Source of the DNA: Photorhabdus laumondii subsp. laumondii
GTDB lineage: Bacteria > Pseudomonadota > Gammaproteobacteria > Enterobacterales > Enterobacteriaceae
DNA length: 64,000 bases
Direction of reading: 5' to 3'
Assembly: GCF_003343245.1 (NCBI RefSeq)
Contig: NZ_CP024901.1
Location: forward strand, 2,046,001 to 2,110,000
Made by a program: the position numbers and the translations under genes. Shown piece by piece: positions 35,789 through 46,860 of the stretch (positions are counted from its first letter, which is position 1; each line of letters opens with the position of its first letter). The notes beneath the pieces were generated by a model that was given only the letters and a program-made list of their open reading frames with translations, made no database searches and had not been told where the DNA came from.

Positions 35789-37556
35789 CCGTCATTCCGC
35801 ACCGTATTTCTGATTTAAAAATAATGTGATCTTACACAGGTTTTTTGTATTGATGACATCGGTGGGGTTGACGGTAATCGCCAATTTTGATCTATTACTT
35901 TTATTTGCCGGAAAGCGAATATGTCCACACCTATACCTGCCATTAAACGTCTCGATCATCTTGGCCTTATCGCCGCTTTTTGTCATGAAGCCGGTTTACC
36001 CCGCATGATTGATGCCATTATCCCAAAATATTCATCGCATACTGTCTCTCACGGCGACGCTTTTCTGGCGATGATCCTTAACGGGCTGGGGTTTCACAGC
36101 CGGACATTGCACATGTTTTCCGGCTTTTTTCAACATAAGCCGATTGCGCGTTTAATTGGTGCTGACATTGAAGCTGAACACCTTAATGATGATGTGCTCG
36201 GCCGTACACTGGATGCCTTATATGAAGCGGGGGTGTCGGAAGTTTATCAGGTGCTTGCTGAGCAAGTGGTTGATAAATTAGGGTTAAATCCCGATTCCGT
36301 TCATTTGGATATCACGAGTTTTCATGTCGATGGTGACTATGACAGCGCATTGGGAGATGACACAAAACGTATTGCACTGGTGCCGGGTTATAGCCGGGAT
36401 CACCGGCCTGAACTGAACCAGGTTGTCCTTGAACTGATTTGCGAAAATCAGGCAGGTATCCCTGTCTATATGCAGGCTATGAGCGGGAATACGAATGATG
36501 CCAAAGCCTTTGCCCAGACGATCAAAACCCATATTCAATGCCTGAAAGCAGCACAAAACAGCCGCTACTTTGTGGCCGATGCCGCCCTTTATACTGAAGC
36601 CGCGATCGCTTCGCTTCATCAGCAAAAACAACGATTTATTACGCGTGTTCCCCTGACGATCAAGGAAGCTAAACAGTCTCTCCTGAACGTGACAGCGGAG
36701 CAATTCAGCCCCATCAGTGAGGGCTATTCAGGCTGCTGGGTGACGTCATCATATGGCGGCGTTCCTCAGCGTTGGTTACTGGTGAACAGTACGGCGGCAG
36801 AAAAACGTGAAAACCAGACTTTCCGGAAAAACACACTCAGGGAAACAGAAAACGAGTCTAAACAGTTCGACAAACTGGGCAAAAAGCCCTTTGCCTGCCG
36901 GGAGGATGCCTTACAGGCACTGCATGATTTTGAGTCTCAATGCCAGTTTATCGGCATCGCCTCGCCGGAAATTCAGGCGATTACCGCGTATGCGGGGCGC
37001 GGGAAACCCGGCAAGCATCAACCCCCCAAATCGGTTCATTATCAATTAGCCGGTCAGGCTTATACCCGGTTAGACAAGGTGAAGCAGGCCAGATTGCGGG
37101 TCGGGAGGTTTATTTTAGCGACCAATGAACGGGATGAAGGACGGCTTGATATGGCGGCGTTACTGGCTAATTATAAGGCACAACAAAAGGTGGAGCGGGG
37201 TTTTCGCTTCCTGAAAAGTCCGGAATTCCTGACGTCTGCCATTTTCCTGAAAAAACCGGAGCGGATAGAAGCGCTGTTAATGGTGATGACATGTTGTCTC
37301 ATGGTTTATGCGGCGCTGGAACATAAAATTCGCCATGAATTGAAACAAAATGTGCCGTTTTTCCCCGATATGAAGAACAAACCGACACAATCCCCCACCG
37401 CGCGTTGGGTATTTCTGGCCTTTGAAGGGATCAGCACCTTTGAATTTCAAGAACATAAAATGGTGACAGGAATGCAATCTTACCACCATGAGCTTTTGAG
37501 TTTATTAGGTGCACAATATAAAGCGGTTTATTCCTGAATTAGGTGCGGAATGAAGG
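35789..37556 (+). mobile_element. IS1634/IS4-type insertion sequence in ldtD
   Basis: A 1768-bp element. Terminal inverted repeats: CCGTCATTCCGCACC on the left (35789-35803), and the reverse complement of the right end (37542-37556) is CCTTCATTCCGCACC, 14 of 15 identical. It is flanked by the direct repeat TTTGAA (35783-35788 and 37557-37562), a 6-bp target duplication. It contains one intact transposase gene. Confidence 0.95.
35921..37537 (+). CDS. IS1634/IS4-like transposase
   Basis: A 538-aa DDE transposase, apparently intact. Acidic residues expected of the catalytic triad lie in the LDITSFHVDGDYD region (first Asp), FVADAALYTEAA (second Asp) and the C-terminal YKAQQKVERGFRFLKSP (Glu within the YREK-like signature). 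The N-terminus (DHLGLIAAFCHEAGLPRMID) is typical of the IS1634 branch of IS4-like transposases. GGAAAG precedes the ATG. An intact gene and undecayed ends indicate a recent insertion. Confidence 0.92.
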   Translation: MSTPIPAIKRLDHLGLIAAFCHEAGLPRMIDAIIPKYSSHTVSHGDAFLAMILNGLGFHSRTLHMFSGFFQHKPIARLIGADIEAEHLNDDVLGRTLDALYEAGVSEVYQVLAEQVVDKLGLNPDSVHLDITSFHVDGDYDSALGDDTKRIALVPGYSRDHRPELNQVVLELICENQAGIPVYMQAMSGNTNDAKAFAQTIKTHIQCLKAAQNSRYFVADAALYTEAAIASLHQQKQRFITRVPLTIKEAKQSLLNVTAEQFSPISEGYSGCWVTSSYGGVPQRWLLVNSTAAEKRENQTFRKNTLRETENESKQFDKLGKKPFACREDALQALHDFESQCQFIGIASPEIQAITAYAGRGKPGKHQPPKSVHYQLAGQAYTRLDKVKQARLRVGRFILATNERDEGRLDMAALLANYKAQQKVERGFRFLKSPEFLTSAIFLKKPERIEALLMVMTCCLMVYAALEHKIRHELKQNVPFFPDMKNKPTQSPTARWVFLAFEGISTFEFQEHKMVTGMQSYHHELLSLLGAQYKAVYS

Positions 37557-37562
37557 TTTGAA

Positions 37563-38939
37563 CAACAACTTTCAGAACTGGCATTGGCTGGGTTTCAGCC
37601 GCAATTTGGTCAATGGCTGATTGAACTCAATGATGCTCAATTGAGTCAGATGGGACGTGATCTCATCTTATCGGATGCTATGCTAGGTTATTTACAATTT
37701 GTCTCAGATGTCGGCCACCAGGGCCAACGCTGGCTCTATCGCACTGTACCATACAAAATTGTATTACCTTCACCAGTCGTTATAGATCAGTGGCAGCAAG
37801 CTATTATCGATCATAATGTGGCCGCTTATGTCGCTGCACTGGCACCACAACATCCGCAATATGAAAATATGCGCAAGGAGATGATGAAACAACTGGCTGA
37901 TAGTAAACCGTGGCCACAGCTTTCTGGTAAAAGTGCGCTAAAACCGGGACAGAATAACGCTGATGTTGCTGTGTTGAAGGAAATACTTATTCGTCTTGGT
38001 ATGTTGAACGAACTGACAGCTCAATCAGATCATATCTACAATCCTGAACTGGTGACTGCGGTAAAAAATTTTCAGCATTGGCAAGGGTTGGCTCCGGATG
38101 GTGTAATCGGTAAACGCACAAGAGATTGGCTAAATACTTCGCCTCAAACCAGAGCAGGATTGATGGCGCTTAATATCCAGCGTTTACGTATTATCCCAGG
38201 AGATGTGTCCACAGGAATTATGGTCAATATTCCCGATTATTCATTGCATTATTATCTTAATGATCAGGAAGTGTTGGACTCGAAAGTGATCGTTGGTCGT
38301 CCAAGCCGGAAGACACCCATTATGAGTAGTGTGCTGAATAATGTGGTGATTAATCCTCCCTGGAGTGTGCCAACTAGCCTGGCAAGAAAAGATATCGCAC
38401 CACGAGCAGTTGATGATCCCGGATATTTTCAACGGCGAGGATACGTTATCTTTTCAAATTGGCGTGCTGATGCCAGTGTAATCGACCCTTACACTATTGA
38501 TTGGAACGTGATTACGCCTGCTAACTTTCCTTATCGAATATGGCAAGCTCCGGGGCCGACTAACTCATTAGGCCGTTATAAATTTAATATGCCAAATTCT
38601 GATGCTATCTATTTGCATGATACGCCGAACCATAACTTGTTTAACAAAGACATCCGAGCGATCAGCTCTGGTTGTGTACGGGTTAACAAGGCTTCAGAAT
38701 TAGCAAGTATGTTATTGGAAGATGTAGGTTGGCATCAGAGTAAAGTGAATAATACCCTGAAACAGGGCAATACCGTTTATGTTAACATCCCACAGCGTAT
38801 TCCAGTTTATTTGCATTATTTAACTGCTTGGGTAGATGAGCAGGGGGTACCTCAGTACCGTACCGATATTTATGATTACGACAATAGTGTGAGACAAGGT
38901 GCCCAGTTTTTGTCAAAGTTGTTACCTTTACAAAACTAA
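37563..38939 (+). pseudogene. ldtD: ldtD 3' fragment, interrupted by IS
   Basis: The C-terminal about 458 residues of LdtD after the IS, lacking start and signal peptide. A peptidoglycan-binding helix bundle (NPELVTAVKNFQHWQGLAPDG pattern, about 38040-38110) is followed by the YkuD catalytic domain with HDTPNHNLF and the active-site SSGCVRVN. All catalytic residues are intact, but the protein would not be exported. In Escherichia this enzyme makes 3-3 crosslinks; this strain probably lacks that activity unless the IS leaves. Confidence 0.93.
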
Positions 38940-39031
38940 ATGCAACTAATTTTTGTTATTAATTGTCATATTGACCAGTGACCAATTGCCTGTTGGCCTA
39001 TTTTTTCTATAATTTGGGTAGATGTTTCTTC

Positions 39032-39580
39032 ATGGATATTATCGATCATAATCGCCGTAAGTGGCTTAGTGCGGGAGCCGCTGCTTTAGGTTTGAGTTTG
39101 TTGCCGGGGCATACTTTTGCCACTCTGGCCACTCCACGCCCACGAATTTTACGTTTTGACAACTTACATACGGGTGAAACGATTAAAGCCGAATTTTTTG
39201 ACGGCTATCGTTACAACAAAGAAGAGCTGGCCCGCTTGGATCATCTGTTTCGAGATTACCGTCAAAATAGCGTTAAGACTATCGATCCTAAATTATTTGA
39301 TCAGATTTATTTGCTGCAAATGATGATAGAGATTAATAAGCCTGTACAACTTATTTCTGGTTACCGTTCACTGGTAACCAACAATCAGTTGCGCAAGCAA
39401 AGTAAAGGAGTGGCTAAACAGAGTTACCATACTCGCGGGCGGGCGATGGATTTTCATATTGAAGGTATTGAGCTTAGTCGTATCTGCAAGGCTGCTCTGA
39501 AAATGAAAGCGGGAGGGGTAGGATACTATCCACACAGTAATTTCGTTCATATTGATACAGGTCCCGTCAGGACGTGGTAA
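39032..39580 (+). CDS. mepK: Murein endopeptidase MepK (YcbK)
   Basis: A 182-aa periplasmic peptidase of the DUF882/M15 family. The start at MDIIDHNRRKWLSAG begins a twin-arginine signal (RRKWLS, then a hydrophobic stretch to ATFA); an earlier in-frame start adds an unsuitable extension. Zinc ligands are in YHTRGRAMDFH and VHIDTG. In Escherichia MepK cleaves 3-3 crosslinks made by LDTs such as LdtD, so its neighbour being broken is notable. It sits between ldtD and ycbL as in Escherichia. Confidence 0.92.
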   Translation: MDIIDHNRRKWLSAGAAALGLSLLPGHTFATLATPRPRILRFDNLHTGETIKAEFFDGYRYNKEELARLDHLFRDYRQNSVKTIDPKLFDQIYLLQMMIEINKPVQLISGYRSLVTNNQLRKQSKGVAKQSYHTRGRAMDFHIEGIELSRICKAALKMKAGGVGYYPHSNFVHIDTGPVRTW

Positions 39581-39625
39581 TCTGGTGAGTAACTATTTTG
39601 TTTTGACTATGGAGTAAATGAAATA

Positions 39626-40273
39626 ATGAAATACCAAATTATTCCTGTTACTGCTTTTATGCAGAATTGTACCCTTATTTGGAATGAAGATAGTAAGGAA
39701 GCGGCAATTGTTGATCCGGGCGGTGAAGCAGAAAAATTGATCGCCGAGATAGAACGTCGTGGTCTGAAATTGACCCAGATTTTATTGACTCATGGTCATT
39801 TTGACCATGTTGGTGCAACAGCGGAGGTCGCTAAACATTTTAATGCGCCGGTCTACGGGCCACAGCAGGAAGATGCTTTCTGGATCGAAGGCTTGCAAGC
39901 TCAAAGTCGGATGTTTGGCATTGAAGAATGTCCATCATTTGAACCTGATCGCTGGTTAAATGAAGGTGATGAGCTGCGGGTGGGGGGCGTTGACTTATCT
40001 GTATTGCACTGTCCGGGACATACGCCAGGGCATGTTGTGTTTGTGAATCATGTAGATAAGCTGATTTACATGGGAGATGTGCTATTTAAAGGAGGAGTTG
40101 GGCGTAGTGACTTTCCACGCGGTAATCACCGGCAGTTAATTAACTCAATTAAAGATAAACTTCTGCCACTTGGTGATGATTATGAATTTATTCCGGGGCA
40201 CGGACCAATGTCGACGCTAGGTCATGAGCGGCAGACTAATCCATTTTTACAGGATGAAGTACCAAGTTGGTGA
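39626..40273 (+). CDS. ycbL: Metallo-beta-lactamase fold hydrolase YcbL (GloC-type)
   Basis: A 215-aa glyoxalase II-like enzyme. The metal-binding HGHFDH motif is near residue 55 ([12 protein letters not shown]), a further His lies in HCPGHTPGH, then DVLF and FIPGHGP. Family members hydrolyse S-lactoylglutathione. AGTAAATGAAATA precedes the ATG weakly. Gene order mepK-ycbL-aspC is conserved with Escherichia. Confidence 0.92.
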   Translation: MKYQIIPVTAFMQNCTLIWNEDSKEAAIVDPGGEAEKLIAEIERRGLKLTQILLTHGHFDHVGATAEVAKHFNAPVYGPQQEDAFWIEGLQAQSRMFGIEECPSFEPDRWLNEGDELRVGGVDLSVLHCPGHTPGHVVFVNHVDKLIYMGDVLFKGGVGRSDFPRGNHRQLINSIKDKLLPLGDDYEFIPGHGPMSTLGHERQTNPFLQDEVPSW

Positions 40274-40296
40274 TGTGGTGTAGCGTTTATATTCAA

Positions 40297-40423
40297 TATA
40301 CCCGTCATCTTTCAAGTTGCCTCTTTGTTGGCTGCACTCACTCACCCCGGTCACATAGTTATCTATGCTCCCGGGGATTCGTTCCCTTGCCGTCGCGATG
40401 CATCTTGAAATCCATAGGGTATA
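40297..40423 (-). repeat. ERIC element, copy 1
   Basis: A 127-bp enterobacterial repetitive intergenic consensus element, inverted relative to the other two copies. The reverse complement starts TATACCCTATGGATTTCAAG, contains the central palindromic GAATCCCCGGGAGCATAG / TATGTGACCGGGGTGAG, and ends in a GACGGGTATA tail. Confidence 0.92.
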
Positions 40424-40464
40424 AGTGTCAATTTGAGGGCTGGCTGATAGTTGTTTGATGGCAA

Positions 40465-40590
<126 letters not shown>

Positions 40591-40641
40591 TCAATAAGAT
40601 TAATATCACAATTGTGTCGGACATCGAATCTTCTGAATGAT

Positions 40642-40669
40642 AAAAGCCGCTGAATTTCAGCGACTTTTC
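40642..40669 (-). terminator. aspC terminator
   Basis: Imperfect hairpin around CGCTG / CAGCG with flanking AAAAG / CTTTT, 20 bp after the aspC stop and followed by TTTTATC on the minus strand. Confidence 0.85.
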
Positions 40670-40689
40670 ATCGTGAGGTAAATGTTAAT

Positions 40690-41880
40690 TTAGAGTACTG
40701 CAACAATGGCTTCACATAGTGGAGCCATGTTTTCTAACGTCAAGCCAGCGACGTTAATACGACCGGAACTGACAGCGTATATACCAAACTCATCACGCAG
40801 ACGTTCTACTTGTTCTTTTGTCAGGCCACTGAATGAGAACATACCATTTTGGCTAATAATAAAGCTGAAATCCTGTTTTGCCCCTTTTTCCTGCAAGGTA
40901 TTGACAAACAGTTGACGCATACGCTGGATACGTTCGCGCATGGTGGTCAGTTCCTGTTCCCAAGCTGCTTTCAGGTCTTCATTTGACAAAATGGTAGTGA
41001 CAATAGATGCACCATGAGCGGGTGGGTTGGAATAGTTAGCACGGATAATCGCTTTAGCTTGGCTGAACGCTTTTTCTGCTGTATCACTGTCACTAGCAAC
41101 AATAGTACAGGCACCGACACGTTCATTGTACAGGCCAAAGTTTTTGGAGTAAGAGCTGGCAACAATCAGTTCATTATGATTTTTCGCAAAAATACGTAGG
41201 CCCTCTGCATCTTCGTTTAGGCCCTTGGCAAATCCTTGGTAAGCGAAATCAAAAATAGGCAACCAGCCTTTCTCCGCAGACATTTCTGCCAGTTTAGCCC
41301 ATTGTGCCGGGGTTGGATCGATGCCTGTCGGATTGTGGCAGCAGCCGTGGAACAGAACAACATCACCAGCCTGAGCTTCGGACAGGCTTGCCAGCATGTC
41401 TTCGAAATTCAGCGCGTGTTTTTCAGCGTCATAGTATTTATATTCACAGACTTCCAGACCAGCGGCGGAAAAAACGTTTTTATGGTTTGGCCAGGTTGGG
41501 TTGCTGATCCAAACTCGTTTAGCATTAGTCTGTTTGGCAATGAAATCCGCAGCAATACGTAAAGCACCGGTACCGCCTGGGCTTTGTGCTGTGCGGGCGC
41601 GTTTATCTGTGACAACTGGGTGATCTTTGCCAAACAGTAATTCTTGAGTTACGCGGCCAAATTCGGCTAAGCCGCTAATCGGCAGATAATTCTTTGTTGT
41701 TTCGTTTTCCAGTAAATATTGTTCAGCTTTTTTAACACTGGTCAGAACCGGGGTTTTTCCTGTTTCGTCTTTATAGACACCGATACCAAGGTTGATTTTA
41801 TTTGTACGAGGATCAGAACGGAAACTATCGGCTAAGCCAAGAATAGGGTCGGCAGGCGCTGCGGTGATTTTCTCAAACAT
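40690..41880 (-). CDS. aspC: Aspartate aminotransferase
   Basis: A 396-aa PLP enzyme converting aspartate and 2-oxoglutarate to oxaloacetate and glutamate. The start [16 protein letters not shown] matches the family; a 24-residue upstream extension in the open frame is not needed. The PLP lysine is in [15 protein letters not shown], and the cofactor Asp/Tyr region is FDFAYQGFA. Substrate Arg is in the C-terminal [11 protein letters not shown] terminator follows. Its place next to ompF and ycbL is as in Escherichia. Confidence 0.97.
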   Translation of the reverse strand: MFEKITAAPADPILGLADSFRSDPRTNKINLGIGVYKDETGKTPVLTSVKKAEQYLLENETTKNYLPISGLAEFGRVTQELLFGKDHPVVTDKRARTAQSPGGTGALRIAADFIAKQTNAKRVWISNPTWPNHKNVFSAAGLEVCEYKYYDAEKHALNFEDMLASLSEAQAGDVVLFHGCCHNPTGIDPTPAQWAKLAEMSAEKGWLPIFDFAYQGFAKGLNEDAEGLRIFAKNHNELIVASSYSKNFGLYNERVGACTIVASDSDTAEKAFSQAKAIIRANYSNPPAHGASIVTTILSNEDLKAAWEQELTTMRERIQRMRQLFVNTLQEKGAKQDFSFIISQNGMFSFSGLTKEQVERLRDEFGIYAVSSGRINVAGLTLENMAPLCEAIVAVL

Positions 41881-42025
41881 GTTTGTAATTCCAAAGCTCA
41901 GAGTTAAGCCCAAAAGGGCAGTCAGGTTAACGCTGCTAAAACAGTTTGCCAACTATTTGTCGTAAAAAGAAGATAATCTTGTGAGGCAGTTTGCGGAGTG
42001 AGAAAAAGAAAGAAAATATAAGACT

Positions 42026-42050
42026 AAAAAAGCAGCACATAAGCGCTGCT
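42026..42050 (-). terminator. ompF terminator
   Basis: Stem AGCAGC / GCTGCT with 8-nt loop; on the minus strand it is followed by TTTTTTAG, about 50 bp after the ompF stop. Confidence 0.9.
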
Positions 42051-42101
42051 TTCTCTTAATGATGTTTAACTTGTTCAGCTAAATCTATTTACCAACGGTA
42101 A

Positions 42102-43268
42102 TTAGAATTGGTAAATCATACCTACGCCAACAACGTTGTCAGTGCTGGTACCCGTTGCTTTGGTGAATTCATTGCTATCCAGCAGGTTGATTTTGTAATC
42201 AACATAGGTAGTCAAGTTTTTGTTGAAGTAGTAGTAACTACCAACAGAAATATATTTTACGAGATCGCGGCTGCTGGATTCTTTCCCATCGTCACCGAGC
42301 AGATTTTTACCTTTGGACTGAACGTATGCCAGAGATGGACGTAAACCGAAGTCGAACTGATATTGGGCGGTCAATTCGATGTTCTGGGTTTTGTTAGCGA
42401 TATTTTCCCAGTTTACACCGTCAACATTTCCACCGAAACGAGTCATATTACGGGTTTCACCGTACATGGCAGCCAGGTAGATGTTGTTGGCATCGTATTT
42501 GGCGCCAATGTTCCATGATTCAGCGCGATCACCCAAGGCAGTAGAGCCAGTAGGTTTGTCTTTTTTCCCTTTTTCCTCAACAACGCTAAAAGCAGTTTTT
42601 TGCGCAGAAGTACGGGCAGAGTTAGAGTATGCACCACCGACGCTAATACCATAACCTACGTCATAAGTTGCAGAGAAACCGTAACCATCACCGTTGTCTT
42701 TACGGTTGATACGGCTATTAGCCGTGTTTTCACTATTTTCACCCTGATATTGCAGGGCAAAATTCAGGCCATCAACTAAACCGAAGAAATCGGTATTGCG
42801 GTAAGTCAACAGACCAGTAGAACGGCCGGTCATGAAGTTGTCAGTCTGCGCCATTGAGTCGCCACCAAATACTGGCAACACATCGGTCCAAGCGTTGACA
42901 TCATAAACCACACCGTAGTTACGGCCGTAGTTCAGTGAACCGTAGTTAGAAAGTTTCAAACCAGCGAAAGCTAAACGCGTTTTGGTTTCTTCGTCAGTAC
43001 CTTCTGCACGGTTACCTTTGATATTGTATTCCCAACGGCCAAAACCGGTCAGTTGGTCATTAACTTGAGTTTCACCTTTGAAACCCAGACGGGCGAAGGA
43101 GTTATCGCCATCTTCGCCACTTTTGTTGTTAGCGAATTTGTGCTGGACTTCAACTTTACCGTATAGGTCCAGTTTGTTGCCGTCTTTATTATAAACTTCA
43201 GCTGCATTTGCTGCCCCAGCAGCTAACAGAGCTGGGATTACTACTGCAAGAACATTGCGTTTCATCAT
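42102..43268 (-). CDS. ompF: OmpF-type porin
   Basis: A 388-aa general trimeric porin. The start [22 protein letters not shown] is the OmpF signal peptide, preceded by GAGGG; mature protein begins [18 protein letters not shown]. The loop-3 region includes LPVFGGDS. The C-terminus ends VGMIYQF with the terminal Phe needed for BAM assembly. An OmpR-box-like sequence lies about 190 bp upstream. A tandem paralogue lies about 500 bp upstream. Confidence 0.95.
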   Translation of the reverse strand: MMKRNVLAVVIPALLAAGAANAAEVYNKDGNKLDLYGKVEVQHKFANNKSGEDGDNSFARLGFKGETQVNDQLTGFGRWEYNIKGNRAEGTDEETKTRLAFAGLKLSNYGSLNYGRNYGVVYDVNAWTDVLPVFGGDSMAQTDNFMTGRSTGLLTYRNTDFFGLVDGLNFALQYQGENSENTANSRINRKDNGDGYGFSATYDVGYGISVGGAYSNSARTSAQKTAFSVVEEKGKKDKPTGSTALGDRAESWNIGAKYDANNIYLAAMYGETRNMTRFGGNVDGVNWENIANKTQNIELTAQYQFDFGLRPSLAYVQSKGKNLLGDDGKESSSRDLVKYISVGSYYYFNKNLTTYVDYKINLLDSNEFTKATGTSTDNVVGVGMIYQF

Positions 43269-43455
43269 TATTATTACCCTCATTGGTGTTATTCGGACAC
43301 CTGCCACTGCCAAAAATAATTCTTTAAAAATCTACGGAACTATTTGTGAGAGTTTAGTGTCGTCTGTTTCGCTGTCAAGTGTTTCATTGGTTGTTATTTT
43401 TATCCACTCACAAAATGCTATAAAAAAGAAAATTTAGTAAAAATGTGAAATAAAG

Positions 43456-43471
43456 TGTTTCAAAATGTAAA
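43456..43471 (-). promoter_or_regulatory. OmpR box upstream of ompF
   Basis: The minus strand reads TTTACATTTTGAAACA, which I recall as the start of the Escherichia ompC C1 OmpR site. It is at a comparable distance from the start codon. The rest of 43269-43773 is AT-rich intergenic DNA. Confidence 0.7.
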
Positions 43472-43699
43472 TGAGAGATTGTTTTTTAATCTCTGGTTGG
43501 TCCAGTTGATCAAAAAAGTGAAAAATGACTCGCGGTTAGTGGCGGAAGAAAATTACCTGTTGATCTTAATAAAAAGAGTAAAATGTGGTGTTTATTTCAT
43601 CAATCATATTTCTTATACGTAACTTACTAATATGCTTGTCGATATGTTGCATATCATTTTTTAACAGATACCTGATAATGATTCTTCTTGGAAGAAGTA

Positions 43700-43720
43700 G
43701 TGCTCACTTTAAGTGAGCAC
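43700..43720 (-). terminator. Hairpin after the second porin gene
   Basis: Perfect inverted repeat GTGCTCAC / GTGAGCAC with TTTAA loop, 53 bp after the porin stop. No T-run follows on the minus strand, so termination is uncertain. Confidence 0.5.
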
Positions 43721-43773
43721 CATACACATGTTAATTGGATTTTCTATTAATCTACCTAATTCATTTCAGATTG

Positions 43774-44919
43774 TTAGAATTGATATACCAAACCTATACC
43801 CACAGCGTTATTCGTATTGACATCAAGATATTTGGTGAAGGGGGTGTCATGGACTAAGTTGATTTTGTAATCAACATAGGCAGACAAATTTTTGTTAAAG
43901 TTATAATAAGAGCCAATAGAGATATATTTTACCCAGTCTTGATGAGTGAAAAAAGTTGTTCCCCTGGATTGAACATATGCCAGAGATGGGCGCAGACCAG
44001 AATCCAACTGATATTGGGCAGTTAATTCGATATTACGAGTTTTTGCAGAGACAATATCTTGGTAGCCGAAAGAGGTCATATTGTGAGTTTCGCCATACAT
44101 GGCAGCCAGATATAGGTTGTTTGCATCATATTTGGCACCAACGTTCCATGCCTCAGCCCTTTCACCACGAGCGACAGAGGTAACGAGCCTTTCATGTGTA
44201 ATAGGGCGGTCAGCATTGGAGTAGGCTCCTCCTACGCTGATACCATTGCCTATATCGTAGGTAACAGAGAGGCCGAAGCCGTCACCATTACTACCACCAT
44301 TGGGCTTACTACGACTACCGTATTTACTGTGTGAATTGCGGCTGTTTTTGCTGTCTTCGTCGTTCTTACCTTGGTATTGCAGGGCGAAGTTCAGACCATC
44401 AACCAGACCAAAGAAATCCGTATTACGATAAGTCAGGACACCGGTAGCACGATTAGTCATGTAGGTGTCAGCCTGCGACATGGAATCAGCGCCGAATACT
44501 GGCAGTACATCAGTCCAGGCATTGACGTCATAGAGAACACCGTAATTACGACCGTAGTCTAGAGAACCATATTTAGCCAATTTTAGACCCGCGAAACCTA
44601 GACGGGTTTGATTACCTTCGGAATCATTTGCCTCAACTTGGTTGGCCTGAATATTGTATTCCCAACGACCATAACCGGTCAGTTGGTTATTGATTTGGGT
44701 TTCACCTCTGAAACCCAGACGGACGTAGCTTGCATCACCATCTTCACTATAGATAGGGTATATATCTGATTTTTGGGTAATTTTAGCGAATTGATGCCGT
44801 ACATCAACTTTGCCATAAAAATCCAGTTTATTACCGTTTTTGTTATAAATTTCAGCGGCATTTGCTACACCAGCAGTCAACAGCACTGGGATGACCGCGG
44901 AAAAGATACTACCCTTCAT
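43774..44919 (-). CDS. Second OmpF-type porin (tandem paralogue)
   Basis: A 381-aa porin close to the ompF product ([18 protein letters not shown] mature start, [19 protein letters not shown], terminal GIGLVYQF). The start [11 protein letters not shown] is chosen because AAGG lies eight bases upstream; an earlier ATG (44934) overlaps that site. Surface-loop regions differ, with a longer charged loop near residues 195-215 ([16 protein letters not shown]). It probably arose by tandem duplication, with its own OmpR-box-like site, so both may respond to osmolarity. Confidence 0.93.
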   Translation of the reverse strand: MKGSIFSAVIPVLLTAGVANAAEIYNKNGNKLDFYGKVDVRHQFAKITQKSDIYPIYSEDGDASYVRLGFRGETQINNQLTGYGRWEYNIQANQVEANDSEGNQTRLGFAGLKLAKYGSLDYGRNYGVLYDVNAWTDVLPVFGADSMSQADTYMTNRATGVLTYRNTDFFGLVDGLNFALQYQGKNDEDSKNSRNSHSKYGSRSKPNGGSNGDGFGLSVTYDIGNGISVGGAYSNADRPITHERLVTSVARGERAEAWNVGAKYDANNLYLAAMYGETHNMTSFGYQDIVSAKTRNIELTAQYQLDSGLRPSLAYVQSRGTTFFTHQDWVKYISIGSYYNFNKNLSAYVDYKINLVHDTPFTKYLDVNTNNAVGIGLVYQF

Positions 44920-45136
44920 TATTGTTACCTTCATTTAATTACTATCGTTAATGACCATCATTGGTGTTATTCGGATACTGTTACTGACATAAATAATTCC
45001 TTTAAGAAACTCGTTGAAATTATTTATGAAAATATCGTGTTGTCCGAGTTGGGGCACAGTTTTTCATTAGCCGTGGATTTTATCTATCATTTAATTGATA
45101 CAAAGTGACGATTTTTGTAATAAAGTGAAAATAATA

Positions 45137-45152
45137 TATTGCAAAATGTAAA
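45137..45152 (-). promoter_or_regulatory. OmpR box upstream of the second porin
   Basis: The minus strand reads TTTACATTTTGCAATA, matching the ompF-upstream box at the first 11 positions and lying about 218 bp before the start codon. The surrounding 44920-45255 has no other gene. Confidence 0.65.
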
Positions 45153-45191
45153 TGAAATAGGATTTTTGATCGTGTCTTGAATTGGAAGAAT

Positions 45192-45217
45192 AAAAAAAGC
45201 CAGCTTTTGCTGGCTTT
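45192..45217 (-). terminator. asnS terminator
   Basis: Perfect 9-bp stem AAAGCCAGC / GCTGGCTTT with AAAA loop; on the minus strand it is followed by TTTTA. Confidence 0.95.
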
Positions 45218-45255
45218 ATACATAATGATTTTTTAATGTTTGTTTTACGCAATCA

Positions 45256-46656
45256 TTAGAAGTTTGCGCTTCTTGGTGTGCGCGGGAAGGGGATGACATC
45301 ACGTACATTTGGCACGCCAGTCACGTAAGCAACCAGACGTTCAAAGCCCAGTCCGAACCCAGAGTGAGGAACGGTGCCATAACGACGCAGATCACGGTAC
45401 CACCAGTAATCTTCTTTATTAAGCCCCATCTCTTCCAGACGCTTATCCAGCATATCCAGACGCTCTTCACGCTGTGAGCCGCCGATAATTTCGCCAATGC
45501 CTGGTGCAAGTACATCCAGTGCCGCGACAGTTTTACCGTCGTCGTTCATTCGCATATAGAAGGCTTTAATATCTTTTGGATAGTTTTTCACGACAACCGG
45601 AGCTTGGAAATGTTTCTCTGCCAGATAACGTTCATGTTCCGAAGAAAGGTCAACTCCCCAGAAGACTGGATTTTCAAATTTCTGGCCGCAGTTTTGCAGA
45701 ATTTCAATGGCACTGGTGTAATCAATCTGAGCAAAGTCAGAATTAATAAATTTTTCCAGGCGGGTGATAACATCTTTATCCACGCGTTCAGCGAAGAATT
45801 GCAGATCATCAGCACGTTCTGCCAATGCGGCTTTGAAAACATATTTCAACATATTTTCAGCTAATGTGGCGGCATCATTGAGGTTAGCGAAGGCGATTTC
45901 TGGTTCAAGCATCCAGAATTCTGCCAGATGGCGGCTGGTATTAGAGTTTTCAGCACGAAAAGTCGGGCCGAATGTGTAAACTTTGCTTAATGCACAAGCG
46001 TATGCTTCACCGTTCAATTGTCCAGATACGGTCAGGAAAGCTTCGCGGCCGAAAAAATCTTGGTTGAAATCCACTTCACCTTTGTCAGTTAAAGGCAGAT
46101 TTTGTAGATCCAGCGTAGAGACGCGGAACATTTCGCCAGCACCTTCTGTATCAGCCGCCGTGATCAACGGGGTGGAAACCCAGAAGTAACCATTTTCATG
46201 GAAGAAACGGTGTAGTGCTTGAGCAAGGGTATGGCGCATACGAGCAACGGCACCAATCAGGTTGGTACGTGGACGCAGGTGAGCAACTTCGCGCAGGTAT
46301 TCAATGCTGTGGCGTTTAGCGGCCATGGGATAGGTGTCAGGATCTTCAACCAGACCGATCACGACGATTTTCGTCGCTTGCAGTTCAAAGTTCTGCCCTT
46401 GACCAAGGGAAGCAACGACTGTCCCTGTCACTTCGACAGAACAACCGGTAGTTAAATGCAGAACTTCATCCTGATAATTGGGCAAATTATTATTAACGAC
46501 GGCCTGTAATGGATTAAAGCAGGAACCGTCATAGACGGCGAGGAAAGAGATGCCAGCTTTAGAATCTCTCCTTGTACGTATCCAGCCGCGAACGGTGACT
46601 TCACTATCAACCGCAACCCGGCCTTGCAGTACGTCGACTACAGGCGCTACGCTCAT
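45256..46656 (-). CDS. asnS: Asparaginyl-tRNA synthetase
   Basis: A 466-aa class II aminoacyl-tRNA synthetase, the same length as in Escherichia. The N-terminal OB-fold anticodon-binding domain ([19 protein letters not shown]) precedes the catalytic core. Motif 2 is [21 protein letters not shown] and motif 3 is [15 protein letters not shown] near the C-terminus. It is essential. Order ompF-asnS-pncB is conserved. Confidence 0.98.
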   Translation of the reverse strand: MSVAPVVDVLQGRVAVDSEVTVRGWIRTRRDSKAGISFLAVYDGSCFNPLQAVVNNNLPNYQDEVLHLTTGCSVEVTGTVVASLGQGQNFELQATKIVVIGLVEDPDTYPMAAKRHSIEYLREVAHLRPRTNLIGAVARMRHTLAQALHRFFHENGYFWVSTPLITAADTEGAGEMFRVSTLDLQNLPLTDKGEVDFNQDFFGREAFLTVSGQLNGEAYACALSKVYTFGPTFRAENSNTSRHLAEFWMLEPEIAFANLNDAATLAENMLKYVFKAALAERADDLQFFAERVDKDVITRLEKFINSDFAQIDYTSAIEILQNCGQKFENPVFWGVDLSSEHERYLAEKHFQAPVVVKNYPKDIKAFYMRMNDDGKTVAALDVLAPGIGEIIGGSQREERLDMLDKRLEEMGLNKEDYWWYRDLRRYGTVPHSGFGLGFERLVAYVTGVPNVRDVIPFPRTPRSANF

Positions 46657-46860
46657 AGATTTCTCTCTTCTTTATCAGTTCAAGTTTATGAAAATGAATA
46701 TCCCCACAAGGGGCAACTTATTCTATGTTACTTGCCCTGTTTCAGGAAACAAGGGGAAATCATCAATTTAAACGGTGAAATAGAGGGGAAAGCGCACTTT
46801 TCAGATGTGCTGCTGCTTTATCTGCCAGCAGCACAGTGGTATTTTTTAATGAAACTTGAG

